Origin: a virus
Virus record (IMG/VR): IMGVR_UViG_3300025543_000190
Location: 1 to 25,348 of that record
Length of the DNA stretch: 25,348 nt
Direction: 5' to 3' (one strand)
A program made the position numbers and the translations under genes. This document shows positions 15,557-22,854 of the stretch, piece by piece. Each line of letters opens with the position of its first letter. Within the stretch, counting starts at the first letter, position 1. The notes under the pieces are model-generated. The model was not told where the DNA came from, made no database searches, and saw nothing but the letters and a program-made list of their open reading frames with translations.

Positions 15557-16515
15557 GAGAAAGTGATTCCTTCTTGCTTACCCCTGAGTCCGGCTTTCAT
15601 ATATGCGGTAGCTCTGCCTTCAAAAAAGTTCTGATGCTCAACGCCTAGCACATCATCTAACCAATCTAAGGGGTTCTCTTTTACTTTGTAGTTAGGCTTT
15701 AGGCCAAGCTGAAGCAGTCTGCGGTCTGCAATATATTCAACATAGTCCGACATCTCTTTGCGTGTTAGGCCGGGGATGTCACCAAGTTCAAATACCAAAT
15801 CAAGAAACTTCTGTTCTAGGTTTACCATATCTCTACATGACTGATAGATTTCTTTCTTAAACTCATCAGTCCATATATCTAAATTCTCTTGTATAAACTC
15901 CCTGAATAGCTTGGTCATAGCCTCAACGTGTAGGGATTCATCCTTAATGCTATAGCTTACAATCTGTCCCATCCCTTTCATCTTACCAAAACGTGGGAAG
16001 TTAAGCAGTATTACAAAGCTTGAGAACAACTGTAGTCCTTCTGTAAAGGCACTATATACGGCAAGGTTCTTAGCAATAGACTTTTTATCTGTCTTGGAAA
16101 TCTTCAGGTCATTGATATACTCATGCTTAGAGGCCATCTCCTCATACTCTGCAAAAGCTTTATACTCTGTCTCTGGCATACCTACTGTGTCTAGTAACAG
16201 GCTGTAGGCGTGTTGGTGTATCGATTCCATGTTGGCAAATGAACCCATCATCATCCGGGCTTCAGGCTTTCTAAAGATTCTCATGTACCTATCTACGTAT
16301 CCTTTACCCACATCAACGTCTGATTGGGTAAAAAGTCTAAAGATTTGCACAAGTAAATTCTTTTCAGCAGTTGTCATATCCTGCCAATCTTTTACATCGT
16401 TGTGTAGAGGTACATCCTCAGGGAACCAATGCATCTGGTTCTGTTGGAAATAGTAATCAAACATCCAAGGGTGGTCAAAAGGTTTATAGTAATCGCGTGT
16501 TGATAGTAAACTCAC
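15553..16515 (-). CDS. nrdB: Ribonucleotide reductase class I, beta (R2) subunit
   Basis: This 320-aa protein makes and holds the radical needed by NrdA to convert ribonucleotides to deoxyribonucleotides. All six expected di-metal ligands align with E. coli R2 at the right spacings: D66, E97, H100, E159, E193 and H196. Tyr104 sits at the position of the radical Tyr122 (E-x-x-H-x-x-x-Y). This is therefore a tyrosyl-radical type subunit, not a metal-only variant. The start is GTG, overlapping the upstream zinc-ribbon stop as GTGA and preceded five bases away by a perfect AAGGAG. It is separated from nrdA by two small genes, all in one overlapping chain. It supplies dNTPs for phage DNA synthesis. 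Confidence 0.95.
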   Translation of the reverse strand: MSLLSTRDYYKPFDHPWMFDYYFQQNQMHWFPEDVPLHNDVKDWQDMTTAEKNLLVQIFRLFTQSDVDVGKGYVDRYMRIFRKPEARMMMGSFANMESIHQHAYSLLLDTVGMPETEYKAFAEYEEMASKHEYINDLKISKTDKKSIAKNLAVYSAFTEGLQLFSSFVILLNFPRFGKMKGMGQIVSYSIKDESLHVEAMTKLFREFIQENLDIWTDEFKKEIYQSCRDMVNLEQKFLDLVFELGDIPGLTRKEMSDYVEYIADRRLLQLGLKPNYKVKENPLDWLDDVLGVEHQNFFEGRATAYMKAGLRGKQEGITFS

Positions 16516-16658
16516 TTTTTCTCCTTATCTTCTATACGGTTTCGGCAATAGGGACACTGCCAAGCTTTATGCTGTACCTTCTTTTGTGGGTCATCCTCGT
16601 CATAGGTTAAGACCTCCATCATTTTAAATCCACAATTACAATACCTATATGACTTCAT
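16512..16658 (-). CDS. Small zinc-ribbon protein (48 aa) between nrdA and nrdB
   Basis: This short minus-strand gene is supported by ATG at 16658, an overlap of 14 bases with the gene before it and a GTGA overlap with nrdB. The protein reads MKSYRYCNCGFKMM, then a charged spacer, then WQCPYCRNR. The two knuckles (C7-x-C9 and C35-x-x-C38) are the signature of a one-domain zinc ribbon. The CPYC tetrad also happens to be the glutaredoxin active-site sequence, but 48 residues cannot hold a thioredoxin fold, so zinc binding is preferred. Its place between the two reductase subunits suggests a link to nucleotide metabolism or to regulation of the operon. The function is unknown. Confidence 0.7.
   Translation of the reverse strand: MKSYRYCNCGFKMMEVLTYDEDDPQKKVQHKAWQCPYCRNRIEDKEKK
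16521..16526 (-). promoter_or_regulatory. Ribosome binding site of nrdB
   Basis: On the minus strand, AAGGAG lies five bases before the GTG start of nrdB, inside the end of the small zinc-ribbon gene. It supports the GTG at 16515 over any later ATG. Confidence 0.65.
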
Positions 16659-16893
16659 ATTTATGTAAAGATTTAATCATTCCTGTTGGAATAACAATAG
16701 GCGTGTTTATTATTGATTTATCTTTGTCATAGTAATCTGTACATAATACAACACAATCACTATTATTTTCTACCAACCATCCTACTGTGGTTCTTGGTAT
16801 GGGCTTTAGTTTTTTTGCTCTCGACACCTCAACGTCCTGAAAGTCAGTCCAAGCATCATCCCATTTAACTTCTACAAGTGTTTTAGCCTTCAC
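16645..16893 (-). CDS. Unknown small protein between nrdA and nrdB
   Basis: This 82-aa protein starts at GTG, 11 bases inside the end of nrdA. It has a compact strand-rich look: V-E-V-K-W-D-D-A-W-T-D, then T-V-G-W-L-V-E-N-N-S-D-C-V-V-L-C, then I-V-I-P-T-G-M-I-K-S-L. Short proteins with this sequence of features ('W-x-D-A', 'TVGWL', 'IPxGxIKxI') are frequent in marine and other phages near nucleotide or replication genes, without an assigned function. They look like small beta-barrels. It overlaps the zinc-ribbon gene that follows. Confidence 0.6.
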   Translation of the reverse strand: MKAKTLVEVKWDDAWTDFQDVEVSRAKKLKPIPRTTVGWLVENNSDCVVLCTDYYDKDKSIINTPIVIPTGMIKSLHKYEVI

Positions 16894-18787
16894 AGCTTAG
16901 GCACTCCCCCTCAGAAAGGTTGATACGAGGAATCTTAATGTTTACATTCTCAGCAGATCTTGCTGCGTCTGACCTGAGATAGTACATAGACTTTAAGTTC
17001 TTGGCACCCGCCCAGTGTACATCATTAATATACTGGAGATACTCATCATGTACTTCTTGAGGCTCCGTAGCCTTAGGAGGAATAAAGAATAGGTTGACGC
17101 TCTGGCTCTGGCAGATGTAGTCTTGCCGCTGATGGGCATGTTCTACAATCCATATCTGATTTATCTCATCTGCTGTTTTAAATATTTCTTTAACACTATC
17201 AGGTAGATCAAGGTGCTGAACCGAACCCTGATGCTCTGCTATGCTTTTCCATATTTTCTTTCGCTTAGTATTGTCGGGGTATAGCTCAAGGAGAACATCA
17301 TCTAGATATTTATTCTGAACTTTAAAGCTTCCAGAGAGAGTCTTATGAGTAAAAATATTGGCCCTTACTGGCTCAATAGAAGGACTAGTACCACCACAGA
17401 TAATAGAGCTAGAGGCGTTAGGAGCTACAGCCATGAGGTGGGCATTCCTTCTACCACTACCTATCATATCAGGAGCCTCTCCTCTTTCTTCAGCTAATAT
17501 ACGTGAAGCAGCAGAAGCCCGATCTTTAATAAGAGAAAAAGATTTGTGATTGAAGGAGGCAGCATACATACCCTCAAAAGGTATTCCCTTGGCCTGTAAA
17601 TAACTATGAAAACCCATAGCTCCTAGACCCAAAGATCTTTCACGGTAAGCTGAATAGGCCGCTTTTGAATAGCCAATCTTTTCAGGGTCGCAGCAATTCT
17701 TAAACTCTGGAAAGTTTAAAGGTTTGTTTATCATATACTCATTTTGTACAGGCCAATCACCTACAACATAACCTACAAAATGTTGTATCACATTATCTAA
17801 CATTGTAATTAGATCAGGTATAAAGGTATCTAATGTTGACCATGCATCAAAGTGTTCTAGATTAACGCTGGACAAACAGCATACAGCGGTACGTTCTTCA
17901 TCTGTAGCTAATGTAATTTCAGAACATAGATTACTCTGTTTGATACTAAGCCCTAATGCTTTTTGCTCATCAGGTAAACTTTCATTACATCTATCTATAT
18001 TAACTATATAAGGCTCACCTGTTTCGGCCCTAGTGGATATAAGCTGCCACCAAAGATCTCTAGCAGATACAGTCTTAATTGCAGTATTAGTTTTAGGATC
18101 TATAAGTCTCCAATCGTCATCACGTTTTACAGCATCTAAGAAATCATTGGTGATGTTAACACCGTTGTGTAAGTTCAAGCATTTCCTATTTATATCCCCG
18201 CCTGTTGTCTTACGCATAGATATAAACTCTTCAATCTCCGGGTGAGAGATATTCATATAGGCAGCATAGCTTCCTCTTCGGGTAACTCCCTGATTGAAGG
18301 CTAACATCTGACTGTCAACTACATGCATGAAGGGAATAGAACCAGTAGATTTACTGCTGTTAGAAGTATCCACGCCGTTACTGCGAACAGCACCCCAATA
18401 TCCACCAATGCCTCCACCTCCACTTGCAAGCCATATGTTCTCATCATAGTGAGTAGATAAACCATGACGGGAATCAGGAACATAATTAAGAAAGCAACTG
18501 ATAGGAAGGCCACGGCTGGTACCCCCGTTGCTAAGGATAGGAGTGCTAAACATAAACCAGAGTAGGCTACTATAGTCATAAAGCCGTTGTGCCAAAGCAT
18601 AGTCAGTAATTTCATTATAAGTTGCTCCAAATATAGATGCTCTTGCGAAAGCCTCTTGAGCATGTTCTTCATCAGCCCAGAGGTATCTATCTTTTAACGT
18701 GGCGATTGCAAAATCACCAAGTAACTCTTCACGGGAATAATCTATTTTAATTCCCTTATAATCTTGTACACCAATTTTAGTTGTCAT
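16883..18787 (-). CDS. nrdA: Ribonucleotide reductase class I, alpha (R1) subunit without ATP-cone
   Basis: This is the 634-aa catalytic subunit that reduces ribonucleoside diphosphates. Key residues are present: C98 in I-S-C-F-L-N and C303 in A-V-C-C-L-S as the active-site redox pair. N286, C288 and E290 in N-L-C-S-E are the thiyl-radical site. The Tyr-Tyr of S-M-Y-Y-L-R is the radical-transfer pair, and C629/C632 in the C-terminal E-C-L-S-C-E-G form the swinging dithiol. Only about 20 residues precede the R1 core, so the N-terminal ATP-cone of E. coli-type enzymes, which gives dATP inhibition, is missing. The start overlaps the DUF3310 gene by 11 bases. No thioredoxin or glutaredoxin gene is seen in the window, so reduction presumably relies on host redoxins. 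Confidence 0.95.
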   Translation of the reverse strand: MTTKIGVQDYKGIKIDYSREELLGDFAIATLKDRYLWADEEHAQEAFARASIFGATYNEITDYALAQRLYDYSSLLWFMFSTPILSNGGTSRGLPISCFLNYVPDSRHGLSTHYDENIWLASGGGGIGGYWGAVRSNGVDTSNSSKSTGSIPFMHVVDSQMLAFNQGVTRRGSYAAYMNISHPEIEEFISMRKTTGGDINRKCLNLHNGVNITNDFLDAVKRDDDWRLIDPKTNTAIKTVSARDLWWQLISTRAETGEPYIVNIDRCNESLPDEQKALGLSIKQSNLCSEITLATDEERTAVCCLSSVNLEHFDAWSTLDTFIPDLITMLDNVIQHFVGYVVGDWPVQNEYMINKPLNFPEFKNCCDPEKIGYSKAAYSAYRERSLGLGAMGFHSYLQAKGIPFEGMYAASFNHKSFSLIKDRASAASRILAEERGEAPDMIGSGRRNAHLMAVAPNASSSIICGGTSPSIEPVRANIFTHKTLSGSFKVQNKYLDDVLLELYPDNTKRKKIWKSIAEHQGSVQHLDLPDSVKEIFKTADEINQIWIVEHAHQRQDYICQSQSVNLFFIPPKATEPQEVHDEYLQYINDVHWAGAKNLKSMYYLRSDAARSAENVNIKIPRINLSEGECLSCEG

Positions 18788-19079
18788 TATAATGATCCTT
18801 TAAATAATCGAGGTAAGGTTCCTCTTTTACTTTACATCCATTTTTTTCTATATACTTAATAAGTCTGTCCTCGTACCATCGTGCTTTATATAAATCTTCT
18901 ATGCCATTCTTGTAGCGGAAACGCCATCTGTATTTTAGGCTGTTGCCCCTCAAGTAACCTATAAACTCCTCAGGGTTAAGCATGGCTTCCATAGCCTCGA
19001 TGCACTCAAGCTTGCCTGAATTATAATGGGTAGGACTATTCACAGGATCGTTATCTGTGACTTTTGTGTTCTCAATCAT
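18777..19079 (-). CDS. DUF3310 protein, T7 gp1.7-type nucleotide kinase family
   Basis: This 100-aa protein has the family signature clearly visible: P-V-N-S-P-T-H-Y near residues 12-19, E-C-I-E-A-M-E-A-M, and the run F-I-G-Y-L-R-G-N-S-L-K-Y-R-W-R (about 39-53). Then come K-N-G-I-E-D-L-Y-K-A and W-Y-E-D-R-L. DUF3310 domains are common in phages and occur in T7 gp1.7, reported to be a nucleotide (dTMP/dGMP) kinase. Placement between endonuclease I and nrdA fits a role in dNTP supply. Its ATG overlaps the preceding stop (TAATG). The kinase activity is inferred from the family only. Confidence 0.8.
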   Translation of the reverse strand: MIENTKVTDNDPVNSPTHYNSGKLECIEAMEAMLNPEEFIGYLRGNSLKYRWRFRYKNGIEDLYKARWYEDRLIKYIEKNGCKVKEEPYLDYLKDHYNDN

Positions 19080-19591
19080 TATTCTTGCTCCTTATCTATA
19101 TCATAATACTCTTCTTTAAACTGTTCGCTTTCACGGTACTCCATATCTACCCAATCATCTGGAATACTTTCTTCACTATACCATTTGAAGCCATTAGCTC
19201 CTGCCCATTCACCATGACTTCGTTTGGTTCCGTCCTTGCGTCTTTTAGCCTGAGGCATTGGAGCGTTAGGATTAGCGAAAAGAAATACTAATTCCACATT
19301 AGGAGGAAGCATCTTTTTTATCCAGATATATTTATTGTATTCTGAGTAATCCCAAAAGCGGCCCTTAGCTTCTATAAGATAAGTCTTGCGCCCTACCTTC
19401 TTGCTAAAGTCTGGATGATAGACATGGTTAACTGTGTAAGGGATCTTCCGGTCATGATGTTTCCAATTTTTAAGAAGACCACTATGCAAAGTGTACTCCC
19501 AAATGGAATCATAACTAGTAGGTACGTTCTTTTCTACAGGACGTTTTACCCTGCTTTTTCTGTAGCCTTTCCTGATCTTTGCTTTTGTCAA
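19079..19591 (-). CDS. T7 endonuclease I-like Holliday junction resolvase
   Basis: This is a 170-aa PD-(D/E)XK nuclease that resolves branched DNA and, in T7, helps break down host DNA. The catalytic residues align with T7 gp3: E32 (in S-I-W-E-Y) for T7 E20, D61 in Y-H-P-D-F for D55, and E74-x-K76 in L-I-E-A-K-G for E65/K67. The N-terminus is highly basic. The C-terminal half, with K-R-S-H-G-E-W and a D-D-W near the end, also follows T7 gp3 order. The acidic C-terminal tail (residues 145-170) is longer than in T7. The start is a TTG overlapping the stop of the 56-aa gene before it (TTGA); no ATG precedes the conserved region. Confidence 0.88.
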   Translation of the reverse strand: MTKAKIRKGYRKSRVKRPVEKNVPTSYDSIWEYTLHSGLLKNWKHHDRKIPYTVNHVYHPDFSKKVGRKTYLIEAKGRFWDYSEYNKYIWIKKMLPPNVELVFLFANPNAPMPQAKRRKDGTKRSHGEWAGANGFKWYSEESIPDDWVDMEYRESEQFKEEYYDIDKEQE

Positions 19592-19758
19592 TGTATTGTA
19601 CTCTCAAGTCTAAAGCCTAACTCATAGTCAGTAAGATCACAGATTCTTTCAATAACGGCATCAGGAATCTCAGCAATGTCGGCGTTATTAGATAACAGGA
19701 ATTCACTAGTCATTATAATCAAATCTACTAGATCAATACTATCTAAATTTTCTATCAT
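19588..19758 (-). CDS. Small acidic unknown protein (56 aa)
   Basis: This short minus-strand frame starts with ATG at 19758, 20 bases inside the previous gene, and ends in TGA overlapping the TTG start of endonuclease I. The protein begins MIENLDSIDLVDLIIMTSEF and is acidic, with alternating hydrophobic and acidic residues and one Cys. It looks like a small helical bundle. It fills what would otherwise be the only gap of more than 100 bases in the operon, and its ends interlock with both neighbours, which is the main evidence that it is translated. No family is recognised. Confidence 0.55.
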   Translation of the reverse strand: MIENLDSIDLVDLIIMTSEFLLSNNADIAEIPDAVIERICDLTDYELGFRLESTIH

Positions 19759-19987
19759 TTATATGATCCACTCCAGATGTTTTGACCTGTTTAATAAACC
19801 ACCTGTAGGTATTAGGCATCAAACGCATCTGTCCTTCATTCATGATATGGGTCTGTGTAGGCATGAGATCCATAAAGTTATCTTGAGTTATCTTCTCTGC
19901 TTCTTCTGAAGAGACTAGAGTTTTAAGCCATCCAAATGCTAGGTCTTTAGCAAGCCTTCTCGCTAATTTACTTTTTCTACCATTCAT
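19739..19987 (-). CDS. Unknown replication-cluster protein
   Basis: This 82-aa basic protein has an ATG that overlaps the exonuclease stop (ATGA). The C-terminal half carries a recognisable pattern: Q-T-H-I-M-N-E-G-Q-M-R-L-M-P-N-T-Y-R-W-F-I-K-Q-V-K. The 'N-T-x-R-W-F-x-K-x-V/I-K' ending recurs in small uncharacterised proteins near replication genes of marine phages. The basic, helical N-terminus (G-R-K-S-K-L-A-R-R-L-A-K) suggests nucleic-acid contact. A role as an accessory factor for the adjacent nucleases is possible but unproven. Confidence 0.6.
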   Translation of the reverse strand: MNGRKSKLARRLAKDLAFGWLKTLVSSEEAEKITQDNFMDLMPTQTHIMNEGQMRLMPNTYRWFIKQVKTSGVDHINDRKFR

Positions 19988-20838
19988 AATATCTCTTCCA
20001 CATTAGGTTCTTTGACTATCTTTGTGAAATAAGTAACGCCCTTGGCATATTTAAATCCTCTAAGCCCCTCGCCATTATTAGAATCAGAATGGCATATGAA
20101 CTTATGAGGGCAGTAGGAACAACCACGATTAAGTTTCATGTTTCCTTTCGCTCCTTCGGGTAGATCAGGATAACATTTTGAGGGAGGGCTATTAGACTTT
20201 AATATTTTCTTGAGAGATACGATACGTTTCTTAGTATCTATCTTACTAAGCTCATCAGGCTCATAAAAAGCAAGCTCACCTGTCTCTTTGTTAATCGCTA
20301 GGAAACCGCCATGACTACTTTTTTCTGCCTGTTCATAGCCAGAGATCTGTGCAATGTAACCGAAAGGATCATCATCAGGTAGTGTACCATGTCTAAACTT
20401 CTTGAAGGCAAATGAGGATGCAGTCTTTACATCTACAACTTCACCATCTATTTTGCAGTCGATATGTCCTTTAACTCCATTGATCTCTACTTCCTTCTGC
20501 TCATCTGTTACATCATGACCCGAAAGCCTAGCCAACAGAAGAACTACTTCTTCGAGAATATGGCCGTAAAAAAACTTGATCATCGTGCTGGGAGAAAGGG
20601 AAGAAGATTTTTCTGATTTGTTGTCATACCATAACTGACGGGAGGGCTTACCTACGTTAGACATTCTCAATTTAAAAGATGAATCTCTGGCAGTAGGTCT
20701 GGCCCAATGACGTAATACGTTTTTCATATCCTCGCCAAACTTATCTATCTCTTCTTCTGATATATCTAAGGACTCACCATTGCAGAGAGGCTTTAGATTT
20801 TCATATATATCTTCTACTATATTTTGTAATGACTTCAT
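19984..20838 (-). CDS. RecB/Cas4-like PD-(D/E)XK exonuclease with Cys cluster
   Basis: This is a 284-aa nuclease. The RecB-type motifs are in order: H93 and E96 in G-H-I-L-E-E, D127 in G-H-I-D, D136-x-K138 in V-V-D-V-K-T, and the Q-x3-Y motif Q164-Y168. The C-terminus has C240-x2-C243-x5-C249, matching the spacing of the iron-sulfur cysteines in Cas4, AddB and Dna2-type nucleases. C19, upstream of the nuclease core, or C222 could be the fourth ligand. Such enzymes degrade or resect DNA ends, and here it probably takes the place of T7 gp6 exonuclease. It overlaps the nuclease gene before it and the small gene after it, each as ATGA. There are no CRISPR genes nearby. Confidence 0.82.
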   Translation of the reverse strand: MKSLQNIVEDIYENLKPLCNGESLDISEEEIDKFGEDMKNVLRHWARPTARDSSFKLRMSNVGKPSRQLWYDNKSEKSSSLSPSTMIKFFYGHILEEVVLLLARLSGHDVTDEQKEVEINGVKGHIDCKIDGEVVDVKTASSFAFKKFRHGTLPDDDPFGYIAQISGYEQAEKSSHGGFLAINKETGELAFYEPDELSKIDTKKRIVSLKKILKSNSPPSKCYPDLPEGAKGNMKLNRGCSYCPHKFICHSDSNNGEGLRGFKYAKGVTYFTKIVKEPNVEEIL

Positions 20839-21152
20839 GTCTTATGCTCCACAAAGCGGCACTTCCGCGTCTTTGAGTTATAGTGTAAGTACTGTACACC
20901 CAGCTTTTTTTGTAATTCTGATTTCGATGATAGCCTACTGTCTTTGTAAGACTTAACATCAATGAGCGTTACCTTTCCTTCAGGTGAAAGAGCTACTATA
21001 TCTATAGGGCCTGTACACCCACAGTTTTTAAAGACATGATAACCATTATCCCATAACCATGTGATAGCATAGTATTCTCCTAGATCACCTACCCTGTTTG
21101 GTTCGTGTTTAATGTGTTTCACTCCAGTTATCTCCAATTTTATATTCACCAT
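20835..21152 (-). CDS. Small PD-(D/E)XK nuclease / resolvase-like protein
   Basis: This 105-aa protein is built as a minimal restriction-nuclease fold. E26 is in G-D-L-G-E, D51 in G-P-I-D-I-V-A, and D65-x-K67 in L-I-D-V-K-S. The G-x-x-D-I-V-A ... D-V-K arrangement is that of archaeal Holliday-junction-resolvase-like and related phage proteins that hold DNA-end or branch-cleaving activity. The ATG used lies 44 bases inside the polymerase gene. A GTG at 21122 (codon 11), preceded by GGAG, is an alternative start that would leave all catalytic residues intact and reduce the overlap to 14 bases. The cysteine pair C44/C46 sits just before the active site. Its precise substrate is unknown; a second branched-DNA nuclease next to endonuclease I is notable. 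Confidence 0.75.
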   Translation of the reverse strand: MVNIKLEITGVKHIKHEPNRVGDLGEYYAITWLWDNGYHVFKNCGCTGPIDIVALSPEGKVTLIDVKSYKDSRLSSKSELQKKLGVQYLHYNSKTRKCRFVEHKT

Positions 21153-22854
21153 CTAAGGGACAGTTAAGTTCTAGATCTTTACCTGCCTGTATAATACACT
21201 CAACACCTACCCTCCCTACTTCTTCTGCATACTGGGCTGGTACTTCTACTTGCCATTCATCGTGGACGTTGCCCACTACAACAGCATTATACTTCTGTAT
21301 CTTTTCATGAAACAGAATCAATCCCTGCTTCATTGCGATAGCACCTCCTCCCTGTAACAAGGCATTCAATGCACTGTGTTGGGATCTAACTTTTATTTTT
21401 CTACCATCTATTCCTTTGAGGAAACCTCTGGTTGCAGCTCTCGATACTTTAGCGATAAGAGTTCTAAATGATGGCAGATTATTGAGGAAAGTGTCTCTAA
21501 GTCTTTTGCCGTCTTTCTTGCTTCCTCCAACCACTGTGCCAATCTTTTCATCTCCGGCTCCGTATATGAGTGCATATATGAATGTCTTTGCCTGATTTCT
21601 TGATTCAAGACCTGCAAGTCTTTGATTAGCTGTGTGTATGTCTCCGTTGAGAATTTCATCTATAAATCCCTCATCATTCATATAGTGAGCAAGTATTCTT
21701 AACTCAAGACCACTAGCATCAATGCCTACTAGTTTATGTTTAGAAGGAACTACCCAACAAGCTCTGCATTCCTTACCGTAAGGAGCGGAACAGCTTGGAA
21801 CTTGAGCCATGTTGGGGTTCCTATGAGTCATTCTACCAGTAACAGTACCATTATGGTTAACAAATCCATGCACTCTGCCATCTTTTTCTAGCTCCTTGAA
21901 CCATGCATTTATCTGTGAGATACGTTTCTGAAGCATCAAATAGTTACCTATCAGTGCTGCTTCTGGTATTCCTTTTACATTAGATAATATCTTTTCATCA
22001 ACCATTGGCTGACCTGTTGGGGTAAACTTCTTGGGCTTCCACCCAAACTCTTTTAGATATTCTCCTATCTGTTTGCGTGAGCCTAGATTAAACTCTATTC
22101 TTTTCTCACGTATGATAGATCCTTTACTAGCTATTTCCTTGTGATCATCTTCTGTAAGTCTTAGTCCCTTACCCTGTAAAGTTTCGCCCATCTTCGATAC
22201 TTTGCCTGACTTGGTTAGACGTTTGAATATTTCTATTCTTTCTACCTTAGGTTTGAATCGCTTCTTAACTTCAGCAGTTACTATCTCAACTTCTTCATTC
22301 AGTTCTGCCAGTAAAATAGATGCCGTCTTCTGATCAAACAAGAAGCCATGTTCTTCCTGTTCCTTCAGGATGTGGGCAACTTTATTCTCTATATCTATAG
22401 ACTGTTTCGAGAAACCCGCAGCTTCCTTGCGTAGTTCAAAATAAACTTTCTTGTTTAGAATAACATCGCTGGTACATCTTGCCATCATTTCAGGACTATA
22501 GGCTGTAAAGTCATCATACCCACTCTTAGAGAAGCCTACCGACTCACCCCATTGTTTAAGGCTATGACCTCCTTCACGTACTGGATTGAACAATCTAGAA
22601 ATGATTAAAGTATCTACCAGTTTTTTATCTGATAGGTCAACGCCACACATCCTGTCTATCCAAGGTATATCATAGTTAATAATATTATGACCGATAAGCT
22701 TGTCAGCCTGTTGTAGTAGCTTGACCCCTTCATCTATCTGACTAGGGCCAAACTCATACACAGTATTACTATCTAAATCTACAGCAGAGATACACCAGAT
22801 AACACTTACATCTGTTATCCCATCTGTTTCAATATCAAAAATTAATGATTTCAT
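21109..22854 (-). CDS. Family A DNA polymerase, T7-like, with 3'-5' exonuclease
   Basis: This 581-aa replicative polymerase starts at ATG overlapping the helicase stop (ATGA). The exonuclease domain has D7/E9 in F-D-I-E-T-D-G, G-H-N-I-I-N-Y-D (residues 55-62) and the R-C-T-S-D-V motif near 126-131. Polymerase motif A is D379 in DASGLELR. Motif B is R419-x3-K423-x3-Y427-x3-Y431-G, and motif C is H531-D532-E533. All three read like T7 gp5. It is about 120 residues shorter than T7 gp5. The segment at 200-262, where T7 carries its thioredoxin-binding thumb insertion, is about 14 residues shorter than the T7 equivalent. The protein ends in N-W-S-E-T-H, echoing the N-W-...-H end of T7 gp5. No thioredoxin gene is seen here. 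Confidence 0.95.
   Translation of the reverse strand: MKSLIFDIETDGITDVSVIWCISAVDLDSNTVYEFGPSQIDEGVKLLQQADKLIGHNIINYDIPWIDRMCGVDLSDKKLVDTLIISRLFNPVREGGHSLKQWGESVGFSKSGYDDFTAYSPEMMARCTSDVILNKKVYFELRKEAAGFSKQSIDIENKVAHILKEQEEHGFLFDQKTASILLAELNEEVEIVTAEVKKRFKPKVERIEIFKRLTKSGKVSKMGETLQGKGLRLTEDDHKEIASKGSIIREKRIEFNLGSRKQIGEYLKEFGWKPKKFTPTGQPMVDEKILSNVKGIPEAALIGNYLMLQKRISQINAWFKELEKDGRVHGFVNHNGTVTGRMTHRNPNMAQVPSCSAPYGKECRACWVVPSKHKLVGIDASGLELRILAHYMNDEGFIDEILNGDIHTANQRLAGLESRNQAKTFIYALIYGAGDEKIGTVVGGSKKDGKRLRDTFLNNLPSFRTLIAKVSRAATRGFLKGIDGRKIKVRSQHSALNALLQGGGAIAMKQGLILFHEKIQKYNAVVVGNVHDEWQVEVPAQYAEEVGRVGVECIIQAGKDLELNCPLDGEYKIGDNWSETH

Noticed and set aside
16512-16658. Reading CPYC in the 48-aa protein as a glutaredoxin active site
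   Set aside because: The protein is far too short for a thioredoxin fold and has a second cysteine knuckle (CNC), so a zinc ribbon is the simpler explanation.
18319-18672. 117-codon hydrophobic open frame on the minus strand, looking like a membrane protein
   Set aside because: It lies entirely inside nrdA in another frame of the same strand; the nrdA frame carries conserved catalytic residues, so this is a shadow.
21408-21659. 83-codon minus-strand frame with helical composition
   Set aside because: It overlaps the polymerase motif B region in a different frame and has no ribosome binding site or independent signal.
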